Assembly (NCBI GenBank): GCA_900555465.1
Contig: USLE01000074.1
Coordinates: 1-6,719, forward strand
Length of the DNA stretch: 6,719 nt
Source: an uncultured Butyricicoccus sp.
Lineage (GTDB): Bacteria > Bacillota > Clostridia > Oscillospirales > Butyricicoccaceae
Direction: 5' to 3'
How positions within the stretch are numbered: the first letter of the stretch is position 1; each line of letters opens with the position of its first letter. A program made the position numbers and the translations under genes. The notes under the pieces were generated by a model that was given only the letters and a program-made list of their open reading frames with translations, was not told where the DNA came from and did no database searches. Below are positions 1 through 4,400 of this stretch, piece after piece.

Positions 1-450
1 CTTGCGGTAGTTCTTGAGCGGGAATTCAGGGGGCGTGGACCCGGCAAGGACAAAAATGTTGCCCTCCTGCAGGTAGCCCTCCATCCGGTCGAGCAGGCGC
101 AGGAAATCCGCATCGTCCAGCTTGTTGCCCGGCTCGTTGACCTCGGTATGCCCGCCCTGTGCGTCGATGATCTGCGTGTTGACGCGCGTCTGGCCCGCCA
201 CATCGACAAAATCATGGTGGATATCCGCAGCGGTCAGCATATCCTTCATAATGCGGCCGTTCGTGCCCGCGCAGAAGCCCAGCGCAACACTGTTGCCGCC
301 CAGCGCTTTGATCGCCCGCGAAACATTGATGCCCTTGCCGCCCGGCTCCAGATGGCTGGATGCCGCACGGTTGAGCTTGCCGACCACCAGCGGGTGTTCG
401 ATGCGCTGCGTGCGGTCAAGAGCGGCATTGAGCGTTATCGTGATAATCAT
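1..450 (-). CDS. fruK: 1-phosphofructokinase (FruK/PfkB family), N-terminal 150 residues, cut by the window edge
   Basis: Translation from ATG at 450 runs open to base 1, giving 150 of the roughly 300 residues usual for the family. It begins MIITITLNAALDRTQRIEHP, the FruK/LacC-type opening. The PfkB substrate-site signature GGKGINVS lies at residues 37-44. A FruK-like lid region follows (TRVNTQIIDAQGGHTEVNEP), then the strand FVLAGSTPPEFP. By family, it phosphorylates fructose 1-phosphate to fructose 1,6-bisphosphate in the cytoplasm, downstream of fructose PTS import. The catalytic Asp of the C-terminal GAGD motif lies outside the window, so activity cannot be confirmed. The usual LNPALD is LNAALD here. 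AGGAGGG at 458-464 is 7 nt from the ATG and supports this start. The gene has its own promoter (489-517) and is therefore probably the first gene of a separate fructose unit. Tagatose-6-phosphate kinase (LacC) is the main alternative. Confidence 0.85.
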   Translation of the reverse strand, partial: MIITITLNAALDRTQRIEHPLVVGKLNRAASSHLEPGGKGINVSRAIKALGGNSVALGFCAGTNGRIMKDMLTAADIHHDFVDVAGQTRVNTQIIDAQGGHTEVNEPGNKLDDADFLRLLDRMEGYLQEGNIFVLAGSTPPEFPLKNYRK

Positions 451-457
451 GGGGACG

Positions 458-464
458 CCCTCCT
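458..464 (-). promoter_or_regulatory. Ribosome binding site of fruK-like gene
   Basis: The minus strand reads AGGAGGG, 7 nt upstream of the ATG at 450. It is a near-perfect Shine-Dalgarno sequence and fixes the start. Confidence 0.85.
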
Positions 465-488
465 GAAGTATATTTTTCTTTCCTTTAT

Positions 489-517
489 ATTTTACCGAAT
501 CGGACGGGCAATGTAAA
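489..517 (-). promoter_or_regulatory. Sigma-A type promoter of the fruK-like gene
   Basis: On the minus strand, TTTACA (512-517) and TAAAAT (489-494) are separated by exactly 17 bp. Each differs from the sigma-A consensus at one position. The 30 bases upstream of the -35 box (518-548) are strongly A/T rich and resemble an UP element. The predicted transcription start near 482 gives a leader of about 32 nt before the ATG at 450. The spacer ends in a small palindrome, CCGAATCGG at 495-503 (plus strand), touching the -10 box. It could be an operator but is too short to assign. Confidence 0.75.
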
Positions 518-561
518 TCCTTTTTGAAATTTTAAAGTTAAAAAGCTATTGCCCCGCTTCC

Positions 562-1344
562 TCAAAATCCCAGCCGGACCAGCTCCTGCACCAGCCGGAT
601 ATAAAACCCGCACACCGCGAAGCCGTCCCGGTCCTTGCCGAACACGTCGACCAGCTGCTGATGCGAAACCCCCTCGAGCGTGCCGCGCCAATGCCCCCAG
701 CGGGCGGAGGCCGGCGTGACCAGTCCGTCGCTCTCCCCGTGCGCGGGGTAGAACAGGCCGTGCGTCAGCAGCATGGCGGTGTCAGCGCGCGCCTTTCCCA
801 GCCGCGCGCCCCAGCTCTGGTAATAGACGCAGTTCGCATCCGGATTGTCCCGGTTGAACTGCTCGAGGTACTTCGGCGTCAGCTGTTCGCCCGCGCGCAG
901 CGAGTCGGGTTTCTCGTCCCCGTGCCGCGCCCAGTATGCGTCGTTGCCGCGCGCCCATGCCGCCACGCCCGGCCGGGCATACAGCAGCAGTTCGGCCACG
1001 CGCGAGCCGCGGTTTGGCGTGGACAGCATGGAGAGCGAGGCCACATGCCTGCCCCAGCCCATGCTGGAGATCAGGTAACGCGCCTCCAGCCCGCCCTTGG
1101 AGTGGGCGATGAGGTTGACCCGGTCGCACCCCGTTTCGCGCATCGCGCGGCGCACCGTCCGCGCGAGCTGGGCCGCGCCGGTCTCGATGCTGCCCCAGGC
1201 GTCCTGCCCGCCGAAATAGAGGGCAGCGCCTCGCCTGCGCAGCGTGTCCGGAATCCGGCCCCACGGCACATACAGGCCGCCCGTGTCGGTCACACCCAAG
1301 CCGTGCGCGAGGATGATCGGGTATTTTGTCCTGCAATCCTTCAT
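562..1344 (-). CDS. Lipase-type alpha/beta hydrolase, cytoplasmic
   Basis: The 260-residue protein has the layout of the bacterial triacylglycerol lipase family. An oxyanion-loop motif IILAHGLG sits at residues 10-17. The nucleophile elbow is AHSKGG at 80-85, with Ser82; the first Gly of GxSxG is Ala, as in Bacillus LipA. TPNRGS at 109-114 resembles the TPHxGS segment of these lipases. Asp206 (HGESDGLV) and His228 (GVSHQQ) are well placed to complete the triad. There is no signal peptide or membrane segment, unlike secreted lipases, so I infer an intracellular esterase or lipase of unknown substrate. The ATG at 1344 is 1 nt after the rlmH stop, and no clear Shine-Dalgarno sequence precedes it. 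Translation is therefore probably coupled to rlmH. No convincing terminator follows the stop at 562. Confidence 0.82.
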   Translation of the reverse strand: MKDCRTKYPIILAHGLGVTDTGGLYVPWGRIPDTLRRRGAALYFGGQDAWGSIETGAAQLARTVRRAMRETGCDRVNLIAHSKGGLEARYLISSMGWGRHVASLSMLSTPNRGSRVAELLLYARPGVAAWARGNDAYWARHGDEKPDSLRAGEQLTPKYLEQFNRDNPDANCVYYQSWGARLGKARADTAMLLTHGLFYPAHGESDGLVTPASARWGHWRGTLEGVSHQQLVDVFGKDRDGFAVCGFYIRLVQELVRLGF

Positions 1345-1345
1345 A

Positions 1346-1828
1346 TCACTTGTGGTATTTGCCGCCCGCGGCGATGTTCAGCGCGCGGTACAGCTGTTCG
1401 AGCACCATCACGCGCGCAAGGTGGTGCGGGAAGGTCATGGGCGACATGGACAGACGCAGCGCGGCGCGCTGCTTTACGCGCTCCGCCATGCCGCACGAGC
1501 CGCCGATCAGCAGACACAGCCGGCTCGTCCCGGAAACGGTCAGCTTGCCGAGGTAATCTGCGAGCTGCTCGGAGGACAGCGGCCTGCCCTCGATGCACAG
1601 CGCGATCACCGCCGCGCCCTGCGGGATCCTGGCCTCGATCAGCGCGGCCTCCTTGTCGAGCGCCTGGTCGATCTCGCCCTGTGAGGGCGTTTGCGGCAGG
1701 CGCTGCTCGGGCAGCTCGATGATCTCCAATTTACAATATGCAGCAAGGCGCTTGGTGTATTCCTTCACCGCCTCGGCCCAGAACTTTTCGCCGAGCTTGC
1801 CCACGCAGATCAGCCGGACAGAGAGCAC
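1346..1828 (-). CDS. rlmH: 23S rRNA (pseudouridine1915-N3)-methyltransferase RlmH
   Basis: The 160-residue protein has the length and sequence pattern of RlmH, a SPOUT-class enzyme. RlmH methylates N3 of pseudouridine 1915 in helix 69 of 23S rRNA, using S-adenosylmethionine, on the assembled 70S ribosome. Visible family segments are VRLICVGKL near the N-terminus, IALCIEGRPLSSEQLA at 75-90 and the cofactor-loop motif IGGSCGM at 108-114. The signature tail SMSPMTFPHHLARVMVLEQ begins at 127, followed by YRALN and the terminal KYHK. The start is GTG at 1828, because a strong GGGGAGGAGG lies 7 nt upstream and the family motif begins at once. A longer frame to 1897 would add non-homologous residues inside walJ. 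The gene overlaps the end of walJ by 19 nt (1810-1828), which suggests translational coupling. Confidence 0.95.
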   Translation of the reverse strand: MLSVRLICVGKLGEKFWAEAVKEYTKRLAAYCKLEIIELPEQRLPQTPSQGEIDQALDKEAALIEARIPQGAAVIALCIEGRPLSSEQLADYLGKLTVSGTSRLCLLIGGSCGMAERVKQRAALRLSMSPMTFPHHLARVMVLEQLYRALNIAAGGKYHK

Positions 1829-2622
1829 GATGCGTCCTCCTCCCCAAAGATGACAGGCTGTTCCATGCGCTCGCGCGGCGCGACGATGACCTCGCACGCG
1901 GGCAGGCCGCGCAGCGCGGCGCGCGTCTGCTGGAGCGCCAGCTCCGGGATGTTGTTTTTCTCGCTCAGGTGCGCGAGAATGAGCGTGCGCGCGCCGTTTT
2001 TGACCAGATCGGCCGCGAACACCGCGCAGTCCGGGTTGGACAGGTGGCCCGCCGGGCCCGCGACGCGCATTTTGAGCGAATACGGATACGGCCCGGCCTG
2101 CAGCATATGCGGGTCGTGGTTGCTCTCGAGCACGACCGCCTCGCAGCCGCGCAGGCAGTCCGCCGCGTCGCGCGGCACAAAGCCGAGGTCGGTCGCAAAG
2201 CCGAACCGGCTGCCGCCGTGTTCGAGTATGTAGCCCACGCTCTCCGCCGCGTCGTGCGGGGTCGCGAACGGCGTGATGTCCACATCGCGCACCCAGAACC
2301 GCTCGCCGCTGTCAAAGACGTTCAGCCGGTCGGCGCAGAGCGGGTCCTTTTCCGCGAGCGCCTCCGCCGTGCCGCGCGAGGCGAACACCGGCGCGCGCCC
2401 CTTTTTCAGGAACATCGGCAGGCCCTTGACATGGTCGATATGCTCATGCGTGAGCAGCACGGCGGCAATGTCGCCCAGCGCAAGGCCGAGCGCGGCGAGC
2501 GCGGTCGTGATCTTGCGCAGGGATACGCCCAGGTCGATCAGGATCGCCGTGCCGTCCGCCATATACAGGCCGCAGTTGCCCGACGACCCGCTTGCAATGC
2601 TGTAGTAATACCGTTCCGCCAA
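1810..2622 (-). CDS. walJ: WalJ/YycJ, MBL-fold metallo-hydrolase
   Basis: The 270-residue protein matches the YycJ/WalJ family in length and motifs. It opens with SIASGSSGNC at 8-17. The dinuclear metal motif THEHIDH at 58-64 gives His59, His61, Asp63 and His64. Further metal-ligand candidates are His123 (TPHDAAES) and Asp145 (ATDLG). GHLSN at 192-196 and the later ILAHLSEKNN are typical of YycJ. The family is a metallo-beta-lactamase-fold hydrolase, probably a 5'-3' exonuclease, linked in Bacillus and Streptococcus to WalRK and to DNA-replication and repair phenotypes; its substrate here is not known. No signal peptide is seen, so it should be cytoplasmic. The start is TTG at 2622, with GGAGG 8 nt upstream and no better in-frame start. 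The long structured gap upstream separates it from murA. Confidence 0.93.
   Translation of the reverse strand: MAERYYYSIASGSSGNCGLYMADGTAILIDLGVSLRKITTALAALGLALGDIAAVLLTHEHIDHVKGLPMFLKKGRAPVFASRGTAEALAEKDPLCADRLNVFDSGERFWVRDVDITPFATPHDAAESVGYILEHGGSRFGFATDLGFVPRDAADCLRGCEAVVLESNHDPHMLQAGPYPYSLKMRVAGPAGHLSNPDCAVFAADLVKNGARTLILAHLSEKNNIPELALQQTRAALRGLPACEVIVAPRERMEQPVIFGEEDASCSLSG
1836..1845 (-). promoter_or_regulatory. Ribosome binding site fixing the GTG start of rlmH
   Basis: The minus strand reads GGGGAGGAGG, 7 nt before the GTG at 1828. It lies inside the last codons of walJ. It rules against the longer upstream start at 1897. Confidence 0.85.
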
Positions 2623-2630
2623 ATTTTTAA

Positions 2631-2635
2631 CCTCC
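2631..2635 (-). promoter_or_regulatory. Ribosome binding site fixing the TTG start of walJ
   Basis: The minus strand reads GGAGG, 8 nt before the TTG at 2622, and it supports that non-ATG start. A GC-rich hairpin with a U tract (2644-2670) ends only 8 nt upstream of it. Confidence 0.75.
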
Positions 2636-2643
2636 AGATACTG

Positions 2644-2670
2644 AAAAGGCCGCGAACTTCCGTCCGCGGC
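2644..2670 (-). terminator. Terminator-like hairpin immediately before walJ
   Basis: In the minus-strand RNA, GCCGCG (2665-2670) pairs with CGCGGC (2649-2654) across a 10-nt loop. The stem is followed by C and then four U (2644-2647). This looks like a short intrinsic terminator or attenuator just upstream of the walJ ribosome binding site. The stem is only 6 bp and the U tract is short, so termination may be weak. An upstream CCGCGG (2692-2697) could compete for the CCGCGG at 2664-2669. Confidence 0.35.
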
Positions 2671-2736
2671 ATCGCAAATTACGGTACAGGCCCGCGGCCC
2701 GCCGCAGCAGACCGCGCTCCGCGCGATCTTAAATCA

Positions 2737-2756
2737 GGAAACAGCCTGCTGTTTCC
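2737..2756. repeat. Perfect 8-bp inverted repeat with 4-nt loop
   Basis: GGAAACAG (2737-2744) and CTGTTTCC (2749-2756) are exact reverse complements separated by 4 bases. It abuts the next, larger inverted repeat at 2757 with no spacer. Being palindromic, it could fold in RNA from either strand. Confidence 0.8.
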
Positions 2757-2789
2757 GTAAAAAGTCGGGACATGTGCCTGACTTTTTAC
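2757..2789 (-). terminator. Probable intrinsic (possibly bidirectional) terminator downstream of murA
   Basis: GTAAAAAGTC (2757-2766) and GACTTTTTAC (2780-2789) are perfect complements. They can continue inward through one weak position into GG/CC, closing a 7-nt loop. In the minus-strand RNA the 3' arm is GACUUUUUAC, which gives a five-U tract after a short GC-containing stem. The mirrored A tract means the same sequence could stop plus-strand transcription. It lies about 160 nt after the murA stop, so it would end the murA transcript before walJ. The GC core is short, so efficiency is uncertain. It may also be a module of a dispersed repeat. Confidence 0.5.
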
Positions 2790-2800
2790 ACCTCGACTCA

Positions 2801-2815
2801 GCCGCCTTGGGCGGC
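2801..2815. repeat. Perfect 6-bp GC inverted repeat with 3-nt loop
   Basis: GCCGCC (2801-2806) and GGCGGC (2810-2815) are exact complements around TTG. No U tract follows on either strand, so it is not a terminator by itself. It is one of a series of palindromes filling this gap. Confidence 0.7.
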
Positions 2816-2828
2816 GCCGTTCGGGTAT

Positions 2829-2859
2829 CGAAAGGCGGTTTCTTCGGAACCGCCTTTCG
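2829..2859. repeat. Perfect 12-bp inverted repeat with 7-nt loop
   Basis: CGAAAGGCGGTT (2829-2840) pairs perfectly with AACCGCCTTTCG (2848-2859) around a 7-base loop (2841-2847). The stem has outer AAA/TTT and inner GGCGG/CCGCC, so either RNA strand would form a hairpin followed by three U. The U run is too short for a confident terminator call. It ends 2 nt before the 78-bp inverted-repeat module at 2862-2939. Confidence 0.85.
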
Positions 2860-2861
2860 TA

Positions 2862-2939
2862 TATAGGGGGCTTTCCCTCATTTTGTCCGCGCACGACGCG
2901 GAAATAAGGATAGGAGCCTACGGGCTAAAGCCCCCTATA
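2862..2939. repeat. 78-bp module with perfect 13-bp terminal inverted repeats
   Basis: TATAGGGGGCTTT (2862-2874) and AAAGCCCCCTATA (2927-2939) are exact reverse complements enclosing 52 bases. The interior holds a second hairpin, TCCGCG (2886-2891) with CGCGGA (2897-2902), and a small palindrome at 2911-2920. Each outer arm can also fold locally: AGGG/CCCT at 2865-2878 and GGGC/GCCC at 2922-2933. The ends are TA-rich, so insertion at a TA dinucleotide is possible but cannot be told apart from the repeat itself. It lies 10 nt downstream of the murA stop. It could be a miniature mobile element, a structured 3' UTR, or both. Confidence 0.7.
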
Positions 2940-2949
2940 CATTGCGTTT

Positions 2950-4245
2950 TTATGCGCGCTGCGCCATGCCCATCGAGTCCGGGATCTCCGAGCGGTACAT
3001 GTCCGCGCCGAGCGCCACGAATTTCTCGACCAGCGTCTCGTAGCCGCGCTCGATGTTCTGCACCTGCTCGACCTCGGTCACGCCCTTGGCTGCGAGGCCG
3101 GCAATGACCATCGCCGCGCCCGCGCGCAGGTCGTGCGCACGCACCGGCGCGCCCTTGAACTCCTCCACGCCTTCGATGACCGCGATCTTGCCGTCCACAT
3201 GGATGTTCGCACCCATGCGCGCCAGCTCCTCGGTGTAGCGGTAGCGGCTGTCCCACACGCCCTCGGTGACGATGCTCGTGCCTTCTGCAAGGCAGAGCGC
3301 GGTCGTCATCTGCGGCTGCATATCGGTCGGGAAGCCCGGATACGGCATGGTTTTGATATTGGTGCGGGTGAGTCTGCCCTCGCGGCGCACGAGCACCGCG
3401 TCGTCAAACTCGGTCACCTCGACGCCCATCTCCTTGAGTTTTGCGGTGATGCACTCGAGGTGCTTGGGGATGACGTTCTTGACCAGCACCGAGCCGCCGC
3501 ATGCAGCGACCGCCGCCATAAACGTGCCCGCCTCGATCTGGTCCGGGATGATGGAATAGGTGCCGCCGTGCAGACGCTCGACGCCGCGGATCTTGATCAC
3601 ATCCGTGCCCGCGCCCTTGACGTTTGCACCCATCGCGTTTAAGAAGTTCGCCAGGTCCACGATATGCGGCTCCTTGGCGCAGTTTTCCATAATGGTCTGG
3701 CCCTTGGCGAGCACCGCGGCGAGCATGATGTTCATGGTCGCGCCGACCGATACCACGTCAAAGTAGATATGCGCGCCGTGCAGCCCTTCCTCGGGCGCCT
3801 CCGCGCGGATGTAACCGCCCTTGGGCAGCGTGACCGTGGCGCCGAGCGCCTCGAAGCCCTTGATGTGCTGGTCGATCGGGCGCACGCCGCCGAAATTGCA
3901 GCCGCCCGGCATGGCGACCTCGGCATAGCCGTACTTGCCGAGCAGCACGCCGAGCAGATAATAGGAAGCGCGCAGCTTGCGCTCGAGCTCGTGCGGCTTG
4001 AGGCTCGGGTTCTGGGAATTCTGGATCTCAACCGTCGTGGAATTGATCAGGCGGATCTGCGCGCCCAGTTCGCGCATGATCTCCATCTGCAGTGTGACAT
4101 CAATGATCTTGGGTACATTCTCAATGCGGACCGGGCCGTCTGCCAGCAGCGCCGCCGGTACGATCGCCACCGCCGCGTTCTTCGCGCCGGAGATGGTCAC
4201 CTCACCGTTGAGCGTTTTGCCGCCGTTGATTACATACTTGGTCAA
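2950..4245 (-). CDS. murA: UDP-N-acetylglucosamine 1-carboxyvinyltransferase MurA
   Basis: MurA transfers enolpyruvate from PEP to UDP-GlcNAc, the first committed step of peptidoglycan precursor synthesis in the cytoplasm. The 431-residue length is normal. Catalytic positions are intact: Lys22-Asn23 (GAKNAA), Arg92, Cys116 in MPGGCNFGG (the fosfomycin-target cysteine) and Arg122. Asp308 in PGFPTDMQ and Arg400 in NIERGYE correspond to E. coli Asp305 and Arg397. The GGCNFG loop and the VWDSRYRY segment are Firmicutes-like. The start is TTG at 4245 with AGGAG 9 nt upstream, and the family sequence begins immediately. Probable promoter elements lie in the 155-bp gap after yycI. Its place between yycI and walJ, instead of yycI being followed directly by walJ as in Bacillus, is notable. 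Many Firmicutes carry two murA paralogs; this window shows one. Confidence 0.97.
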   Translation of the reverse strand: MTKYVINGGKTLNGEVTISGAKNAAVAIVPAALLADGPVRIENVPKIIDVTLQMEIMRELGAQIRLINSTTVEIQNSQNPSLKPHELERKLRASYYLLGVLLGKYGYAEVAMPGGCNFGGVRPIDQHIKGFEALGATVTLPKGGYIRAEAPEEGLHGAHIYFDVVSVGATMNIMLAAVLAKGQTIMENCAKEPHIVDLANFLNAMGANVKGAGTDVIKIRGVERLHGGTYSIIPDQIEAGTFMAAVAACGGSVLVKNVIPKHLECITAKLKEMGVEVTEFDDAVLVRREGRLTRTNIKTMPYPGFPTDMQPQMTTALCLAEGTSIVTEGVWDSRYRYTEELARMGANIHVDGKIAVIEGVEEFKGAPVRAHDLRAGAAMVIAGLAAKGVTEVEQVQNIERGYETLVEKFVALGADMYRSEIPDSMGMAQRA

Positions 4246-4254
4246 ACCTACCTA

Positions 4255-4259
4255 CTCCT
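4255..4259 (-). promoter_or_regulatory. Ribosome binding site for the TTG start of murA
   Basis: The minus strand reads AGGAG, 9 nt before the TTG at 4245. A second weaker purine-rich stretch (TAGGTAGG) lies between them. No in-frame ATG near the N-terminus would preserve the conserved opening. Confidence 0.7.
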
Positions 4260-4311
4260 CACTCTATACGCGGTCGATCCCGCGCCGGTTTCTCTGTTCG
4301 ATATCATTTCT

Positions 4312-4317
4312 ATTGTA
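4312..4317 (-). promoter_or_regulatory. Second TACAAT box, possible -10 element for murA
   Basis: The minus strand reads TACAAT, one mismatch from TATAAT, with an AT-rich stretch after it. The region 17 bp upstream is GC-rich (GCACCC) and gives no -35 box. It repeats the hexamer of the upstream extended -10 element 53 bp away. Weak evidence on its own. Confidence 0.25.
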
Positions 4318-4364
4318 TGAACGCGCGCACCGCGGGGTGCGTCCGCGCAGATTCTCACCAATTT

Positions 4365-4373
4365 ATTGTACCA
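4365..4373 (-). promoter_or_regulatory. Extended -10 promoter element upstream of murA
   Basis: The minus strand reads TGGTACAAT, which fits the extended -10 pattern TGnTATAAT with one mismatch. It sits in an AT-rich stretch about 120 bp before the murA start. The -35 position is poor (CTTTCC at 17-bp spacing or TTTCCT at 16), as often seen with extended -10 promoters. It overlaps a small palindrome (ATTGT-GGT-ACAAT). It would give murA expression independent of the walK-yycHI transcript. Confidence 0.5.
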
Positions 4374-4400
4374 CAATTTTCGATAAAGGAAAGAGTTTTT

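Larger units (their letters stand above)
2623..2949. other. 327-bp murA-walJ intergenic region without a credible gene
   Basis: The gap holds the six inverted repeats annotated separately, and they occupy most of its length. Open frames cross it on both strands, but they run through the palindromes, have arginine- and proline-rich translations and show no recognisable motif. On the minus strand I see no good -35/-10 pair for walJ; the best -10-like string, TAAGAT near 2728-2733, lacks a partner. walJ may therefore depend on readthrough from murA or on a non-obvious promoter. Confidence 0.7.

Noticed and set aside
519..546. AT-rich imperfect inverted repeat after the hydrolase stop as a terminator
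   Set aside because: Only a CTTTTT/AAAAAG stem with internal mismatches and no GC core; better explained as the A/T-rich tract upstream of the fruK-like promoter.
1346..1365. Possible SCC-type attachment site at the 3' end of rlmH
   Set aside because: In staphylococci the rlmH end encoding YHK is the SCC insertion site. Here the same residues are encoded, but there is no repeated att copy, no ccr recombinase and no element boundary; the hydrolase follows at once.
661..1722. 353-codon plus-strand open frame opposite the hydrolase and rlmH
   Set aside because: Arginine/alanine/proline-rich translation without motifs, lying antisense to two genes with intact family signatures; typical of GC-rich DNA.
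1829..1897. Longer rlmH reading frame beginning at 1897
   Set aside because: The extra residues match nothing in RlmH and lie wholly in walJ; the strong ribosome binding site at 1836-1845 points to GTG at 1828.
1738..2760. 340-codon plus-strand open frame opposite walJ
   Set aside because: Antisense to a gene with a full MBL motif set; composition is shadow-like and it runs into the palindromic gap.
2679..2894. 71-codon minus-strand frame in the murA-walJ gap, starting GTG
   Set aside because: It is read through the inverted repeats, is arginine-rich, lacks a convincing ribosome binding site and has no motif. If the repeat is dispersed, similar spurious small proteins may be annotated elsewhere.
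3664..4320. 218-codon plus-strand open frame opposite murA
   Set aside because: Antisense to a fully conserved MurA; no recognisable domain.
4328..4350. GC-rich hairpin between yycI and murA as a terminator
   Set aside because: On the minus strand the stem is 6 bp (CGCACC/GGTGCG) with no U tract after it, so it does not meet intrinsic-terminator criteria.
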